From Gammaproteobacteria bacterium (GTDB lineage: Bacteria > Pseudomonadota > Gammaproteobacteria > Poriferisulfidales > Oxydemutatoraceae): 33,603 bases of DNA. The notes beneath the pieces are model-generated. The model saw nothing but the letters and a program-made list of their open reading frames with translations. It searched no databases and was not told the DNA's origin. Shown piece after piece: positions 9,266-19,744 of this stretch. The stretch lies in NCBI GenBank assembly GCA_028817225.1, contig JAPPQC010000043.1:1-33603 (forward strand), written 5' to 3'. Made by a program: the position numbers and the translations under genes. The stretch's first letter is position 1, and the number at the start of each line of letters is the position of its first letter.

Positions 9266-10597
9266 GTGGCGACGACGGCTTCCAGCATCGCCAGCATGGC
9301 CGGCGCCGGGCGCTTCACCGAATTGCGAAAGCGCATCGGTTTCGTGCTGCTGGCGCTGGTGCTGTTCCGGCTCGGCAGTTTCATTCCGGTGCCCGGCGTG
9401 GACCCGGTGCAGATGGCGCAGTTCTTCGAGCAGCAGAGCGGCACGATACTGGCGATGTTCAACATGTTTTCCGGCGGCGCGCTCGAGCGCCTCAGCATCT
9501 TCGCGCTCGGCGTGATGCCGTACATCTCGTCGGCCATCATCATGCAGTTGATGACGGCGATTGTGCCGTCGCTGAAAGAACTGAAGAAAGAGGGCGAGCA
9601 GGGCCGCCGCGTCATCATGAAATACACCCGCTACGGCACCGTCGGCCTCGCCACCTTCCAGGCCATCGGCGTCGCCGTCGCGCTGCAGGGGCAGAATGTC
9701 GCCTACATCACCGGCCCGACCTTCATCCTGACCGCCGCGGTGTCGCTGGTTACCGGCACGATGTTCCTGATGTGGCTGGGCGAGCAGATTAACGAGCGCG
9801 GCATCGGCAACGGCATCTCAATCATCATCTTCGCCGGCATCGTCGCCGGGCTGCCCGCCGCCGCCGGCGGCACGCTGGAACTGGCCAACACCGGCGAGTT
9901 GTCCACCCCGCTGGTGATGCTGATACTGGCGCTGGCCATCGCCGTCACGATGTTTGTCGTGTTCGCCGAGAAGGGGCAGCGCCGCCTCGTCGTCAACTAC
10001 GCACGGCGCCAGCAGGGGCAGCGCATTTACGCCGCGCCGTCGAGCCACCTGCCGCTGAAACTGAACATGGCCGGCGTCATTCCGCCGATTTTCGCGTCGA
10101 GCATCATTCTGTTTCCGGCGACCCTCGGGCAGTGGTTCGGGCGCGCCGAGGGCCTCGGCTGGCTCGGCCAGTTGTCCAACACGCTGGCGCCGGGGCAGCC
10201 GCTCTACATCGCGTTCTACGCGCTCGCCATCGTCTTTTTCTGCTTCTTCTACACCGCCATCGTGTTCGACGCCAACGACACCGCCGACAACCTCAAGCGC
10301 GGCGGCGCCTTCATTCCGGGCATCCGCCCCGGCAACCAGACCGCGCTCTACATTGACCGCGTGCTGAGCCGGCTGACGGTGATGGGCGCGATTTACATCA
10401 CGCTGGTCTGCCTGCTGCCGGAATTCCTGATTCTGTCGTGGAATGTGCCGTTTTATTTCGGCGGCACCTCGCTGCTGATCATCGTCGTCGTCGTCATGGA
10501 CTTCATGTCGCAGGTCCAGAACCAGTTGCTGTCGCAGCAGTACGAAGGCCTGCTGAAGAAGGCCAACCTGAAGGGCGCGAGGCGCCGGGGGCCGTGA
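9266..10597 (+). CDS. secY: Preprotein translocase subunit SecY
   Basis: A 443-residue membrane protein with ten predicted hydrophobic segments. It is the channel of the SecYEG translocon in the inner membrane. Seen directly: [28 protein letters not shown] at the N-terminus, [15 protein letters not shown], the plug-region residues following it, and [15 protein letters not shown] in the cytoplasmic loop with the ribosome/SecA-contacting Arg. It starts with GTG after an AGGAGGA site in the tail of rplO. Location between rplO and rpmJ is standard for the spc operon. Confidence 0.97.
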   Translation: MATTASSIASMAGAGRFTELRKRIGFVLLALVLFRLGSFIPVPGVDPVQMAQFFEQQSGTILAMFNMFSGGALERLSIFALGVMPYISSAIIMQLMTAIVPSLKELKKEGEQGRRVIMKYTRYGTVGLATFQAIGVAVALQGQNVAYITGPTFILTAAVSLVTGTMFLMWLGEQINERGIGNGISIIIFAGIVAGLPAAAGGTLELANTGELSTPLVMLILALAIAVTMFVVFAEKGQRRLVVNYARRQQGQRIYAAPSSHLPLKLNMAGVIPPIFASSIILFPATLGQWFGRAEGLGWLGQLSNTLAPGQPLYIAFYALAIVFFCFFYTAIVFDANDTADNLKRGGAFIPGIRPGNQTALYIDRVLSRLTVMGAIYITLVCLLPEFLILSWNVPFYFGGTSLLIIVVVVMDFMSQVQNQLLSQQYEGLLKKANLKGARRRGP

Positions 10598-10598
10598 C

Positions 10599-10712
10599 AT
10601 GAAAGTCCGGGCATCGGTCAAGCGCATCTGCCGCAACTGCAAACTGATACGGCGCAAGGGCGTGGTGCGGGTCATCTGCACCGACCCGCGCCACAAGCAG
10701 CGCCAGGGATGA
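10599..10712 (+). CDS. rpmJ: 50S ribosomal protein L36
   Basis: A 37-residue protein: [19 protein letters not shown] and then a C-terminal [13 protein letters not shown]. The zinc-ribbon ligands Cys11, Cys14, Cys27 and His32-equivalents are present, so this is the zinc-binding L36 type. Its ATG follows the secY stop by one base. It closes the spc operon. Confidence 0.95.
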   Translation: MKVRASVKRICRNCKLIRRKGVVRVICTDPRHKQRQG

Positions 10713-10784
10713 GCGCGGCTGTGGCAATTATGGCTGGCGATTTGGCGAAAAACGCGCTATCATACCCGGTTTTGGATTACTGAC
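10713..10784 (+). promoter_or_regulatory. Gap between rpmJ and rpsM; weak promoter-like site
   Basis: This 72-base gap is the largest in the ribosomal block and marks the usual spc/alpha operon boundary. TATCAT at 10758-10763 could be a -10 box. The best -35 at 17-base spacing is TGGCGA (10735-10740), a poor match. In E. coli an alpha-operon mRNA pseudoknot bound by S4 lies just upstream of rpsM, and I cannot confirm one here. Confidence 0.25.
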
Positions 10785-11141
10785 ATGGCACGAATCGCAG
10801 GCATCAATGTCGCCGACCGCAAGCATGCCGAAATCGCCCTGACCGGCATTTTCGGCATCGGCAGAACCCGCGCGCGCGAAATTTGCGCCAAAACCGGCGT
10901 CGGCGGCGGCGTGCGCGTCAAGGACCTCGGCAAGGACGAGCTTGAAAAACTGCGCGCCGAAGTCGCCAACTACACGACCGAGGGCGACCTGCGGCGCGAG
11001 GTCAACCTGAACATCAAGCGCCTGAAAGACCTCGGCTGCTACCGCGGCATCCGCCACCGCCAGGGCCTGCCGGTGCGCGGCCAGAGAACCCGCACCAACG
11101 CGCGCTCCAGCAAGGGGCCGCGCCGCCCGATCAAGAAGTAG
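10785..11141 (+). CDS. rpsM: 30S ribosomal protein S13
   Basis: 118 residues: [30 protein letters not shown] at the N-terminus and the tail [21 protein letters not shown], which contacts P-site tRNA. The middle has [17 protein letters not shown], the S13 signature. It starts the alpha operon (S13-S11-S4-RpoA-L17). Confidence 0.97.
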   Translation: MARIAGINVADRKHAEIALTGIFGIGRTRAREICAKTGVGGGVRVKDLGKDELEKLRAEVANYTTEGDLRREVNLNIKRLKDLGCYRGIRHRQGLPVRGQRTRTNARSSKGPRRPIKK

Positions 11142-11146
11142 GCGGC

Positions 11147-11539
11147 ATGGCGGCAAAAACCACATCGTCCGGGCGCAAAAAGGCGAAGAAGAACATCCCC
11201 GAAGGCATCGCCCACATTCACTCGTCCTTCAACAACACGGTGGTCACCATCACCGACCCGCAGGGCAACACGCTGTGCTGGTCGAGCGCCGGCTCCGCCG
11301 GTTTTCGCGGCTCGCGCAAGAGCACGCCGTTCGCGGCGCAGGTCGCCGCCGGCAAGGCCGGCGAGGCCGCCGTCGAGCACGGCGTCCGCAGCCTCGAGGT
11401 CAATGTGCGCGGGCCGGGGCCGGGGCGCGAGTCGGCGATACGCGCGCTGCACGCCGCCGGTTTCCGGATTACGCGGGTGGTGGACACGACGCCGCTGCCG
11501 CACAACGGCTGCCGCCCGCCGAAGCGGCGGCGCATCTGA
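11147..11539 (+). CDS. rpsK: 30S ribosomal protein S11
   Basis: 130 residues. It contains [22 protein letters not shown], the conserved [21 protein letters not shown], and [15 protein letters not shown], ending [12 protein letters not shown]11 lies on the platform near the mRNA exit and the E site. It is 5 bases downstream of rpsM. Confidence 0.97.
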   Translation: MAAKTTSSGRKKAKKNIPEGIAHIHSSFNNTVVTITDPQGNTLCWSSAGSAGFRGSRKSTPFAAQVAAGKAGEAAVEHGVRSLEVNVRGPGPGRESAIRALHAAGFRITRVVDTTPLPHNGCRPPKRRRI

Positions 11540-11548
11540 GGACGGGCG

Positions 11549-12169
11549 ATGGCGCGATACCGCGAATCCACCTGCAAACTGAGCCGGCGCGAGGGCACCG
11601 ACCTGATGCTCAAGAGCCGCGCCCGCTCGATCGAGGAGAAATGCAACATGGCGCGGCTGCCGGGGCAGCACGGCGACCGCCGTTCGCGCCTGTCCGACTA
11701 CGGCCTGCAACTGCGCGAGAAGCAGAAACTGCGGCGCATGTACGGCGTGCTCGAGCGCCAGTTCCGCAACTACTACAAGAAGGCGGCGTCGCGCCGCGGC
11801 GCCACCGGCGAGAACCTGCTGCGGATGCTTGAAAGCCGCCTCGACAATGTGGTCTGGCGCATGGGCTTCGGCTCGACCCGCGCCGAGTGCCGCCAGTTGA
11901 TCAGCCACAAGGCCGTCAGCGTCAACGACCGCGTCGTCAACATTCCGTCGTACCAGGTGAAGCCGTCCGATGTCATCGCCATCACCGAACGGGCGAAGAA
12001 GCAGTTGCGGATACGCGACGCGCTCCAGGTCGCCGAGCAAATCGGCTTTTCCGACTGGGTCGAGGTGGACGCCGCGGCCATGACGGGCGTCTTCAGGAAC
12101 TACCCGGAACGCTCCGAACTGCCGCCGGAAATCAATGAATCCCTCGTCGTCGAACTGTATTCCAAATAA
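11549..12169 (+). CDS. rpsD: 30S ribosomal protein S4
   Basis: 206 residues, identical in length to E. coli S4. It shows [38 protein letters not shown] and the S4 RNA-binding domain [20 protein letters not shown] followed by [18 protein letters not shown]. The end [12 protein letters not shown] is also conserved. S4 nucleates 30S assembly and in E. coli represses the alpha operon. A GAGGAC ribosome-binding site precedes the ATG. Confidence 0.97.
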   Translation: MARYRESTCKLSRREGTDLMLKSRARSIEEKCNMARLPGQHGDRRSRLSDYGLQLREKQKLRRMYGVLERQFRNYYKKAASRRGATGENLLRMLESRLDNVVWRMGFGSTRAECRQLISHKAVSVNDRVVNIPSYQVKPSDVIAITERAKKQLRIRDALQVAEQIGFSDWVEVDAAAMTGVFRNYPERSELPPEINESLVVELYSK

Positions 12170-12203
12170 ACCCGGCAGCGCCGCCAACCCGGAGAACCAC
12201 CCC

Positions 12204-13229
12204 GTGAACTATGTCAACAACCTGCTGAAACCGCAACTGGTGGATGTGCAGACCGTCTCGGATACGCAGATGCGCGTCGTGCTGCAACCGCTGGAGCGCG
12301 GCTTCGCCCACACGCTCGGCAACGCGCTGCGCCGCATCCTGCTGTCCTCGATCGAGGGCGCCGCCGTGGTCGAGGCCCGCATCGAGGGGGTTTTGCACGA
12401 ATACACGACGATTCCGTCGGTGCAGGAGGATGTCGTGGACATCCTGCTGAACCTGAAGGGGCTGAACCTCAGGCTGCACGACAAGGACGAGGCCAGGGCG
12501 GTGCTGCGAAAGAGCGGCAGGCACATCGTGACCGCCGCCGACATCGAGACCGACGGCAGCGTCGAGATTGCGAACAAGGGCCATGTCATCGCCCATGTCA
12601 TGGACAAGGGCGCGCTCAACATTGATATGGTCATCCGCAAGGGCTGCGGCTACCGCCCGTCGTCGGCGCACCGCGCCGCCGTTGACGACGAAGACGAGGG
12701 CGAATCGGTCGGGCGCCTGCCGCTGGACGCCAATTTCAGCCCGGTCAAGCGCGTGACATACAGCGTCGAGAGCGCGCGCGTGGACGAGCGCACCGACCTC
12801 GACAAACTGATTATTGAACTCGAGGGCGACGGCACCATCGGCGCCGAGGAACTGATACGCCAGGCCGCGACAATCCTCTACTCGCAACTGCAGGCGTTTG
12901 TGGACTTCGAGCAAATCCGCATCGCCGACGAGGAGCAGGAGAAGGGCGGCGTGGACCCGATTTACATGAAGCCGGTGGACGACCTGGAACTGACGGTGCG
13001 CTCGGCCAACTGCCTGAAAGCGGAGCGGGTGTATTACATCGGCGACCTGGTGCAGCGCACCGAGATGGAACTGCTGAAAACCCCGAACCTCGGCAAGAAA
13101 TCGCTGATTGAAATCAAGGATGTGCTGGCCGAGCACAACCTGACGCTCGGCATGATCATCGAGGGCTGGCCGCCGCCCAACCTGCCGGCGGCGCCGGTGC
13201 CGGCGGCGTCGCCGCTGGCCCGGGGCTGA
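12204..13229 (+). CDS. rpoA: RNA polymerase alpha subunit
   Basis: 341 residues from the GTG at 12204. The N-terminal domain (about 1-235) has [21 protein letters not shown], needed for dimerisation and beta/beta' assembly. The C-terminal domain (about 255-325) has [16 protein letters not shown] and [19 protein letters not shown], which binds UP elements and activators. The GTG start was chosen because the family N-terminus (..LLKPQLVDV) begins there. An ATG at 12135 would overlap rpsD and add 23 unrelated residues. A Pro/Ala tail of about 15 residues extends past the usual end. Confidence 0.96.
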   Translation: MNYVNNLLKPQLVDVQTVSDTQMRVVLQPLERGFAHTLGNALRRILLSSIEGAAVVEARIEGVLHEYTTIPSVQEDVVDILLNLKGLNLRLHDKDEARAVLRKSGRHIVTAADIETDGSVEIANKGHVIAHVMDKGALNIDMVIRKGCGYRPSSAHRAAVDDEDEGESVGRLPLDANFSPVKRVTYSVESARVDERTDLDKLIIELEGDGTIGAEELIRQAATILYSQLQAFVDFEQIRIADEEQEKGGVDPIYMKPVDDLELTVRSANCLKAERVYYIGDLVQRTEMELLKTPNLGKKSLIEIKDVLAEHNLTLGMIIEGWPPPNLPAAPVPAASPLARG

Positions 13230-13242
13230 CGCGGAGGCGGCG

Positions 13243-13638
13243 ATGAGACACCGCAAGGCCGGAAGAAAACTGAACCGCACCGCGAGCCACCGCAGGCGCT
13301 TGTTCGCCAACCTGTCGGCTTCGCTGATCAAGCACGAGACGCTGCGCACGACGCTGGCGAAGGCGCGCGAACTGCGGCGCGTCGTCGAGCCGCTGATTAC
13401 GCTGGCCGGCAGCGACAGCGTCGCCTCCCGCCGCCGCGCCTTCGGCGCGCTGCGCGACAAGGAGGCGGTCGGCAAACTGTTTGATGAACTCGGCCCGCAC
13501 TACCGCGAGCGCCCGGGCGGCTATCTTCGCATCCTCAAGCACGGCTTCCGCAAGGGCGACAACGCGCCGATGGGCCATGTCAGCCTGGTGGGCCGCGAAC
13601 CCCCCGAAGCCGCCGAATCCGCCGACGAAGACTCCTGA
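13243..13638 (+). CDS. rplQ: 50S ribosomal protein L17
   Basis: 131 residues: [24 protein letters not shown], then [28 protein letters not shown], and the closing [23 protein letters not shown] in parts, all standard L17. The C-terminus has a short acidic tail ([13 protein letters not shown]). GGAGG lies just before the ATG. It is the last gene of the alpha operon. Confidence 0.97.
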   Translation: MRHRKAGRKLNRTASHRRRLFANLSASLIKHETLRTTLAKARELRRVVEPLITLAGSDSVASRRRAFGALRDKEAVGKLFDELGPHYRERPGGYLRILKHGFRKGDNAPMGHVSLVGREPPEAAESADEDS

Positions 13639-13641
13639 CAG

Positions 13642-13659
13642 CGCCGGCCCGCGCCGGCG
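13642..13659. terminator. GC-rich stem-loop between convergent rplQ and uvrA
   Basis: CGCCGGC at 13642-13648 pairs perfectly with GCCGGCG at 13653-13659 around a 4-base loop. It is placed between the rplQ stop and the uvrA stop, where both transcripts should end. No proper T run follows on either strand, so intrinsic termination would be weak or Rho-assisted. Confidence 0.45.
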
Positions 13660-13660
13660 T

Positions 13661-16468
13661 TCACAGGTGCTTTTTCAGATAGCGCCCGGTCCATGACCCC
13701 TTGCGGCGGACGATGTCCTCGGGCGTCGCCGCGGCGACGACGCGCCCGCCCCTGGCGCCGCCTTCCGGGCCGAGGTCAATGATCCAGTCGGCGGTCTTGA
13801 TGACATCAAGGTTGTGCTCGATGACGACGATGGTGTTGCCGCCGTCGCGCAGCCGGTAGAGCACCTGCAGCAACTGCTCGATGTCGTGGAAATGCAGGCC
13901 GGTGGTCGGCTCGTCGAGGATGTAGAGGGTTCTGCCGGTGTCGCGCCGCGACAGTTCGCGCGACAGTTTGACGCGCTGCGCCTCGCCGCCGGACAGCGTC
14001 GTCGAGTTCTGCCCGAGTTTGATGTATGACAGGCCGACATCCATCAGCGTTTGCAGCCGGTTTCGCACCGCCGGCACCGCGTCGAAGAAGGCGCGCGCCT
14101 CCTCGACCGTCATGTCGAGCACCTCGCTGGTGTTCTTTCCCTTGTAGCGGATGTCGAGGGTCTCGCGGTTGTAGCGCTTGCCGCGGCAGATGTCGCAGGT
14201 GACATAGATGTCGGGCAGAAAGTGCATCTCGACGCGAATCAGGCCGCCGCCGCGGCACGCCTCGCAGCGTCCGCCCTTGACATTGAAACTGAACCGCCCC
14301 GGCGTGTAGCCGCGCGAGCGCGCCTCGGGCGTCGCCGCGAACAGTTCGCGTATCGGCGTGAACAGCCCGGTGTAGGTCGCCGGGTTGGAGCGCGGCGTCT
14401 TGCCGATGGGGCTTTGGTTGACATCAATCACCTTGTCAATCTGCTCGATGCCGAGTATCTCCTCGCACGGCGCCTCCATCAGGTGGGCGCCGCCGTTGAG
14501 GCGGCGCGCGGCGTGCTTGTAGAGCGTCTCGTTGACCAGCGTGGATTTGCCGGAGCCGGAGACGCCGGTGACGGCCACCAGCAGCCCCAGCGGTATCTCG
14601 ACATTGATGTTTTTCAGGTTGTTGCCGCTGGCCTTGCGGATCTTGATGCGGCGCTTCGGGTTCGCCGGCGTGCGCTTTCGCGGCACCTCTATGCGGCGGC
14701 GCCCGGCCAGGTACTGGCCGGTCAGCGACGCGCTTTTCTTCTCGATCTGGCGCGGCGTGCCCTGGGCGACGACGCGCCCGCCGTGTTCGCCGGCGCCGGG
14801 GCCGATGTCAATGATGTGGTCGGCGCTGCGCACCGCCTCCTCGTCGTGCTCGACGACGATGACGGTGTTGCCGAGGTCGCGCAGTTCGGTCAGCGTGTCC
14901 AGCAGGCGGCGGTTGTCGCGCTGGTGCAGCCCGATCGAGGGTTCGTCGAGGATGTACATGACGCCGACCAGGCCGGAGCCGATCTGGCTGGCGAGGCGGA
15001 TGCGCTGCGCCTCGCCGCCGGACAGCGTCTCGGCGCTGCGCCCGAGCGACAGGTAGTCCAGGCCGACATTGACAAGGAATTGCAGGCGGCGGTGGATTTC
15101 GGCGACGATCTTGCCGGCGATTTCGGCCTTGACGCCGGGCAGTTTCAGGCGCCCGAAAAACGCCAGCGCATCGGCGATGGTCATCGCCGAGATTTCCGGC
15201 AGCCGCGCGCCCTGCAGCACGACATGGCGCGCCGCGGTGTTGAGGCGCTCGCCGTCGCATTCGGGGCAGGCTTGCAGCGACAGGTAGCGCCGCAGTTCCT
15301 CGCGCACCTTGTCGGAGCCGGTTTCCTCGTAGCGCCGCTCCATGCCGGCGATGACGCCGGTGAACGGATGGCGGCGCCGGACGCGGCGGTCGGCGCTGTC
15401 GCGGTAGTGAAACACGACCTCGTCGCCGCCGCCGTAGAGGATGACCGAGCGGATGTCCTCCGGCAGCGATTCAAACGGCGCTTCAATGTCGAAGCGGTAG
15501 TGTTCGGCCAGCGCCTGCATCGTCTCGAGATACTGGCGGTTGCGGCGGTCGCGCCCGCGCACCGCGCCGCCGGCGATGCTCAGCGCCGGGTTGACAATCT
15601 TGTCCTCGTCGAAGTACTCGACGGTGCCGAGGCCGTCGCATTCGGGGCAGGCGCCGGCGGGGTTGTTGAACGAGAACAGGCGCGGCTCGAGTTCGCCCAG
15701 CGTGTAGCCGCAGCGCGGGCACGCGAATTTGGCCGACAGCAGCACCTCGTCGCCGCCGCCGTCCATCGGCGCCGCCAGCGCCAGCCCGTCGGCGAGGCGC
15801 AGCGCGATTTCAAGCGACTCGGCGACGCGCAGTTCAACGCCCGGCCTGATTTTCAGGCGGTCCACGACGACTTCAATGGTGTGCTTGCGCCTCAGGTCCA
15901 GCGGCGGCGCGGCGTCGAGTTCGCACAGCGCGCCGTCTATGCGCGCGCGCACATAGCCCTGCATCCTGAGGTGCTCCAGCAGCCGCGCGTATTCGCCCTT
16001 GCGCCCGCGCACCAGCGGCGCCAGCAGCATCACGCGGGTGTTCTCCGGCAGCGCCATCAGGCGGTCGCACATCTGGCCGACGGTCTCGGCCTCGAGCGGC
16101 TCGCCGTGTTGCGGGCAGCACGGCGTCGCCGCGCGCGCGTAGAGCAGCCGCAGGTAGTCGTGTATCTCGGTGACGGTGCCGACCGTCGAGCGCGGGTTGT
16201 GCGAGGTCGCCTTCTGGTCTATTGAAATGGCCGGCGACAGCCCCTCGATGCGGTCCACATCGGGTTTCTCGATGCGCGTCAGGAACTGCCGGGCGTAGGC
16301 CGACAGCGACTCCACATAACGCCGCTGGCCCTCGGCGAAGATGGTGTCAAAGGCCAGCGACGACTTGCCGGAGCCGGACAGGCCGGTGATGACAATCAGC
16401 CGGTTGCGCGGGATTTCAAGATGGATGTTTTTCAGGTTGTGGGTGCGCGCACCCTTGATTCGTATCAC
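13661..16468 (-). CDS. uvrA: UvrABC excinuclease subunit A
   Basis: A 935-residue ABC-type ATPase that finds bulky DNA lesions and loads UvrB. Walker A motifs are GLSGSGKS at about residues 29-36 and GVSGSGKST in the second half. Signature motifs are [12 protein letters not shown] and [12 protein letters not shown], each followed by a Walker B ([22 protein letters not shown]). Zinc modules show as CPRCGYTLG...CPEC and CEACRGGG...CDICRG. Length matches the family (about 940). It starts with GTG at 16468. No LexA-like CTG-N10-CAG box is evident upstream. The position next to an MFS gene and ssb is as in Pseudomonas. Confidence 0.97.
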   Translation of the reverse strand: MIRIKGARTHNLKNIHLEIPRNRLIVITGLSGSGKSSLAFDTIFAEGQRRYVESLSAYARQFLTRIEKPDVDRIEGLSPAISIDQKATSHNPRSTVGTVTEIHDYLRLLYARAATPCCPQHGEPLEAETVGQMCDRLMALPENTRVMLLAPLVRGRKGEYARLLEHLRMQGYVRARIDGALCELDAAPPLDLRRKHTIEVVVDRLKIRPGVELRVAESLEIALRLADGLALAAPMDGGGDEVLLSAKFACPRCGYTLGELEPRLFSFNNPAGACPECDGLGTVEYFDEDKIVNPALSIAGGAVRGRDRRNRQYLETMQALAEHYRFDIEAPFESLPEDIRSVILYGGGDEVVFHYRDSADRRVRRRHPFTGVIAGMERRYEETGSDKVREELRRYLSLQACPECDGERLNTAARHVVLQGARLPEISAMTIADALAFFGRLKLPGVKAEIAGKIVAEIHRRLQFLVNVGLDYLSLGRSAETLSGGEAQRIRLASQIGSGLVGVMYILDEPSIGLHQRDNRRLLDTLTELRDLGNTVIVVEHDEEAVRSADHIIDIGPGAGEHGGRVVAQGTPRQIEKKSASLTGQYLAGRRRIEVPRKRTPANPKRRIKIRKASGNNLKNINVEIPLGLLVAVTGVSGSGKSTLVNETLYKHAARRLNGGAHLMEAPCEEILGIEQIDKVIDVNQSPIGKTPRSNPATYTGLFTPIRELFAATPEARSRGYTPGRFSFNVKGGRCEACRGGGLIRVEMHFLPDIYVTCDICRGKRYNRETLDIRYKGKNTSEVLDMTVEEARAFFDAVPAVRNRLQTLMDVGLSYIKLGQNSTTLSGGEAQRVKLSRELSRRDTGRTLYILDEPTTGLHFHDIEQLLQVLYRLRDGGNTIVVIEHNLDVIKTADWIIDLGPEGGARGGRVVAAATPEDIVRRKGSWTGRYLKKHL

Positions 16469-16469
16469 T

Positions 16470-16500
16470 TTGCAAAACAGCCGGGTTAATCTGCTATATT
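16470..16500 (+). promoter_or_regulatory. Predicted extended -10 promoter for the MFS gene
   Basis: TATATT at 16495-16500 (5 of 6 to TATAAT) is preceded by TG and one base at 16492-16494, an extended -10 element. TTGCAA at 16470-16475 could be the -35, at a long 19-base spacing. The divergent uvrA start lies 2 bases before it, so the uvrA promoter must lie within the region that this promoter transcribes. Confidence 0.5.
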
Positions 16501-16567
16501 ACCCCATCCCGTCCGCCACGGCAGACCCCCGTCCCGACATGTTTTTGCGCCGATGCCCGGGTTCTCG

Positions 16568-17770
16568 ATGAACCGACTCGAAAAGCGCGCCGCCGTCAGT
16601 CTCGGCGGCGTCTATGCGGTCCGCATGCTCGGCCTGTTCATGATTTTTCCGGTGTTCGCGCTGCACAGCGGCGAATTTCGCGGCGCCACGCACCTGCTGG
16701 CCGGCGTCGCCCTCGGCATTTACGGCCTGACCCAGGCGCTGATGCAGATTCCGATGGGCATGCTGTCGGATCGCTGGGGCCGCAAGCGCGTCATCGTCGC
16801 CGGGCTGGCGGTGTTTTGCGCCGGCAGCCTCGTCGCCGCGTCGTCGGAGACGATCGGCGGCGTCATCGCCGGGCGCGCGTTGCAGGGGCTGGGCGCGGTC
16901 GCGTCGGCGCTGATGGCGCTGGCCGCCGACCTCAGCCGCGAGGAGCAGCGATCCAAGGTCAACGCCGCCATCGGCGCCAGCATCGGCGTGGCCTTCGCGC
17001 TGGCGCTGGTGCTGGGGCCTGCGGTGCAGGCCGTCGCCGGGCTGTCGGGCATTTTCCTGCTGACGGCGGCGCTCGGCGTCGCCGCCATCGTGCTGGTCGC
17101 GGCGCTGACGCCGTCGCCGCCGGCGCCCGCGGCGCCGGCGCTTGGCGCCGGTTTGCGCGCCGCCTTCGCGCGCCGCGACCTGCTGCGCCTGTACGGCGGC
17201 ATTTTCGCGCTGCACGCGGCGATGGCGGCGAATTTCCTGGTGCTGCCGCAACTGATCGGGCCGCGCCTCGGGCTGGCGCCGCCCGACCACTGGCTGTTCT
17301 ATCTGCTGCTGCTGCCGGCGTCTTTCGCGCTGATGCTGCCGGCGCTGATTGCCGGCGAGAAGCGCCGCCGCGTGAAGGGGTTTTTTCTCGCCGCAATCAT
17401 CGTCGCGGCGGCGGCGCAGGCGGCGTGGGCGCTGCCGACGCAGGCCGCCGCGTTTGTCGCGCTGATTGTGCTGTTCTTCACCGCGTTCATGTATCTGGAG
17501 GCGAGTTTGCCGGCGCTGGTCAGCCGCACCTGCGCGGCGGACGCGCGCGGCGCTTCAATGGGGGTGTTCGCCGCGGCCCAGTTTTTCGGCGTGTTCTGCG
17601 GCGCCGCCGGCGCCGGCCTTGCCGGTGAATGGCTGGGCAGCGGCTGGATTGCGCCGCTGGCGGCCTTGCCGCTGCTGGCGTGGTTCGCCGCCGCCTTCGG
17701 CATGGCGCCGGTGGGCGCGGGCGCGCGCCGCCCGGATTCCGGAACACTGGCCGAACGCCCCGAAAAGTAA
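16568..17770 (+). CDS. MFS transporter, YajR-like
   Basis: 400 residues with about 12 hydrophobic segments. After [25 protein letters not shown] comes the MFS motif A region [19 protein letters not shown] and then [20 protein letters not shown], closely following E. coli YajR, a proton-driven exporter. The cytosolic C-terminal ferredoxin-like YAM domain of E. coli YajR is missing; the protein ends soon after the last membrane segment. Substrate is unknown. The start at 16568 mirrors YajR. An in-frame ATG at 16553 would add five residues. It lies between uvrA and ssb, a conserved neighbourhood whose functional meaning is unclear. Confidence 0.85.
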   Translation: MNRLEKRAAVSLGGVYAVRMLGLFMIFPVFALHSGEFRGATHLLAGVALGIYGLTQALMQIPMGMLSDRWGRKRVIVAGLAVFCAGSLVAASSETIGGVIAGRALQGLGAVASALMALAADLSREEQRSKVNAAIGASIGVAFALALVLGPAVQAVAGLSGIFLLTAALGVAAIVLVAALTPSPPAPAAPALGAGLRAAFARRDLLRLYGGIFALHAAMAANFLVLPQLIGPRLGLAPPDHWLFYLLLLPASFALMLPALIAGEKRRRVKGFFLAAIIVAAAAQAAWALPTQAAAFVALIVLFFTAFMYLEASLPALVSRTCAADARGASMGVFAAAQFFGVFCGAAGAGLAGEWLGSGWIAPLAALPLLAWFAAAFGMAPVGAGARRPDSGTLAERPEK

Positions 17771-17776
17771 TATGAT
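17747..17776 (+). promoter_or_regulatory. Possible ssb promoter
   Basis: TATGAT at 17771-17776, right after the MFS stop, matches the -10 consensus at 5 of 6 positions and lies 49 bases before the ssb ATG. The -35 region (around 17747-17753, ctggccg) is poor. The local sequence 17771-17825 is more A/T-rich than the flanking genes. Confidence 0.35.
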
Positions 17777-17825
17777 GGGCGTTTGGCAAGGAGTTTGCAC
17801 TTAACCACCACAGAGGATTTGTTTT

Positions 17826-18386
17826 ATGGCAGGAGGAGGCGTCAACAAGGCGATACTGATAGGTAATCTCGGACAGGACCCGGAGGTGCGTTACACGCCC
17901 AGCGGATCCGCCGTTTGCAACCTGTCGCTCGCGACGACCGAAAGTTGGAAGAAACGCGACACCGGCGAACGCCAGGAGAAAACCGAATGGCATCGGCTGG
18001 TGTTCTTTGGCAGGGTCGCCGAGATTGTCGGCGAATATCTGCACAAAGGCTCGCAGATTTATGTCGAGGGCCGTTTGCAGACGCGCAAATGGCAGGACCA
18101 GGGCGGCAACGACCGCTTCACGACCGAGATCATCGTTTCCGATATGCAGATATTGGGCCGCAAATCGGGCGGCGACAGCACCGCGCAGTACGACCGGCCT
18201 GACCGCCCGCCGCGCCGCAGCGCCGCGTCGCAGCAGGGCCAGGGACATGGCCAGGGACATGGTCAAGGACATGGCCAAGGACATGGTCAGGGATATGGTC
18301 AGGGCCAAGGCCAGGGCCAGGGTCAGGGGCAGGGCGAGGGCGCGCAAAGTCCGGCGCTCGACCACAACGACGACATTCCCTTTTAG
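17826..18386 (+). CDS. ssb: Single-stranded DNA-binding protein
   Basis: 186 residues. Residues 1-110 are the OB fold: [21 protein letters not shown], then [20 protein letters not shown] and [20 protein letters not shown]. The C-terminus ends DHNDDIPF, the acidic tip that docks RecQ, PriA, Exo I and other partners. Between them lies a low-complexity linker of GQGH and GQGQ units (about residues 138-170) encoded by a 12-base tandem repeat. A close uvrA-ssb arrangement is common in gammaproteobacteria, and both serve DNA repair. Confidence 0.96.
   Translation: MAGGGVNKAILIGNLGQDPEVRYTPSGSAVCNLSLATTESWKKRDTGERQEKTEWHRLVFFGRVAEIVGEYLHKGSQIYVEGRLQTRKWQDQGGNDRFTTEIIVSDMQILGRKSGGDSTAQYDRPDRPPRRSAASQQGQGHGQGHGQGHGQGHGQGYGQGQGQGQGQGQGEGAQSPALDHNDDIPF
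18237..18332 (+). repeat. 12-nt tandem repeat coding the SSB linker
   Basis: Eight 12-base units of the type ggccagggacat, in frame, encode four GQGH, one GQGY and three GQGQ blocks. The first four are almost identical, the later ones drift to ggtcagggccaa. The number of units could vary between strains without shifting the frame. Confidence 0.92.
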
Positions 18387-18402
18387 CGGCCTTGTGGGCC
18401 GC
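18386..18402 (+). terminator. Weak stem-loop at the ssb stop codon
   Basis: GCGGCC at 18386-18391 pairs with GGCCGC at 18397-18402 around TTGTG, starting on the last base of the ssb stop. No T run follows. The remaining bases to 18521 are very GC-rich, with no gene or promoter I can support. Confidence 0.3.
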
Positions 18403-18521
18403 AGGGGCCGGGGCGGGGACGGCGGACGGGCCGGGGCGGATGGCTTCGCCGCCGCCGCCGCCCTTGTTTCCGCTGCCGCCGCCGGCCCTGTCGTCGTGTC
18501 CCCATCCGTTGTGTTGCTTGC

Positions 18522-19661
18522 ATGAGAGTCTTGCAGTTCGGGCGGTTTTATCCGCCTTCCAGGGGCGGCATTGAGTCTGCGATTTACCACATTCGCGAGG
18601 GCCTCGCCGGGCGCGGCGTTCGCTGCGATGTGTTGTGCTGCAACAAAACGCGGTCGGCGTCGCGTGAGACGGTGGCGGGCGGCGTCATTTACCGCGCCGC
18701 CTGGTACGGCGATTTTCTGTCGCTGCCGCTGGCGCCGGGGCTGTTCACGCGACTGGCGAAGATTGCCGCCGGTTATGATGTCATCTGCCTGCACCACCCC
18801 GACCCGAGCGCGACGCTGGCGCTGTTTCTGGCGCGCCTGCCGCGCCGGATCAAGGTGGTGGTGCACTGGCACAGCGACATCGTCCGGCAGAAGGCGATGC
18901 TGCCGCTGTTTCTGCCGTTGCAGCGCTGGCTGCTGCGCCGCGCCGCCGCCGTCATCGTCAGCACGCCGGCGTATGTGCGTTCGGCGCATCTGGCGTCGTG
19001 CCGCGGCAAGGTCGCCGTCGTGCCGATTGGCATTGAGGATGTTGAACCGCGCGCCGGCGCCGCCGACGCGGCGGCGGTGCGCGCGCGCTATCCGGGGCGT
19101 TTTCTGGTGTTTGCGATGGGGCGGCTGGTTTATTACAAGGGGTTTGAATACCTGGTTGAGGCCGCCGTGCATCTGCACGAGTCCGTCAACATCCTGATTG
19201 GCGGCGACGGCCCGTGCCGGCGCGCGCTGCGGCGGCGCATCGAGCAACTTGGCCTGTCGGCGAGGGTGTTTCTGCCGGGCGCGCTGTCGGAGCGCGAAGT
19301 CGCCGGGCATTACCGCGCGTGCGATGCGTTTTGCCTGAGTTCAACGCTGCCTTCGGAGGCGTTCGGCGTCGTCCAGGTTGAGGCGATGTGTTTTGCGAAG
19401 CCGGTTGTGGCGACGATTGTGCCGGGTTCCGGCGTCAGTTGGGTCAACGCCGACCGCGTCAGCGGCTTCAATGTGCCGCCGCGCGACCCGCGCGCATTGG
19501 CGCGCGCGCTTGATGTGCTGAGGCGCGACCCGGCGCTGGCGCGCCGCCTCGGCGAACATGGCCGCCGCCGTTTTGAGGAAATGTTCACGCGCGACCGAAT
19601 GTGCGAACGCTTGCAGCGAATTTACGGCGAGGGCCTGAACCAGCCGGCGGAGGCGGCATAA
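18522..19661 (+). CDS. Glycosyltransferase, GT4 family
   Basis: 379 residues with the two-Rossmann GT-B layout. The N-terminal acceptor half starts RVLQFGRFYPPSRGGIESAI, with the GGIE glycine loop. The C-terminal donor half has FAMGRLVYYKGFEYLVEA and the E-x7-E type motif SEAFGVVQVEAM used by retaining GT4 enzymes to bind the nucleotide-sugar. No signal peptide or clear membrane segment, so it probably acts at the inner face of the membrane on lipid-linked glycan. Donor and acceptor cannot be assigned. It is separated from galE-wbpL-wbpM by the subtilase island, and probably belonged to the same glycan cluster. No good ribosome-binding site is seen before the ATG. Confidence 0.88.
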   Translation: MRVLQFGRFYPPSRGGIESAIYHIREGLAGRGVRCDVLCCNKTRSASRETVAGGVIYRAAWYGDFLSLPLAPGLFTRLAKIAAGYDVICLHHPDPSATLALFLARLPRRIKVVVHWHSDIVRQKAMLPLFLPLQRWLLRRAAAVIVSTPAYVRSAHLASCRGKVAVVPIGIEDVEPRAGAADAAAVRARYPGRFLVFAMGRLVYYKGFEYLVEAAVHLHESVNILIGGDGPCRRALRRRIEQLGLSARVFLPGALSEREVAGHYRACDAFCLSSTLPSEAFGVVQVEAMCFAKPVVATIVPGSGVSWVNADRVSGFNVPPRDPRALARALDVLRRDPALARRLGEHGRRRFEEMFTRDRMCERLQRIYGEGLNQPAEAA

Positions 19662-19690
19662 ACCGCCGGCAGCGGCAACCCCGCGCCATT

Positions 19691-19704
19691 GCCGCGAAAG
19701 CGGC
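19691..19704. repeat. Small hairpin, GAAA loop
   Basis: GCCGC at 19691-19695, loop GAAA, GCGGC at 19700-19704, preceded by ccatt and followed by ggaa. It looks like a diverged version of the ccattcctgc-type palindrome found at 19745 and 26636. Confidence 0.4.
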
Positions 19705-19744
19705 GGAACATCACCTGCAAGCAGTAGAGCACCGCCTGCCGCCA

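Noticed and set aside
12135..12203. Earlier ATG start for rpoA
   Set aside because: It overlaps the end of rpsD and adds residues absent from the alpha-subunit family. GTG at 12204 fits the family N-terminus.
14051..16225. A 724-codon open frame on the plus strand opposite uvrA
   Set aside because: It is antisense to a fully recognisable uvrA. Long antisense frames are expected at this GC content, and it has no family features.
16469..16552. LexA-type SOS box for uvrA
   Set aside because: No CTG-N10-CAG arrangement could be found in the uvrA/MFS intergenic region.
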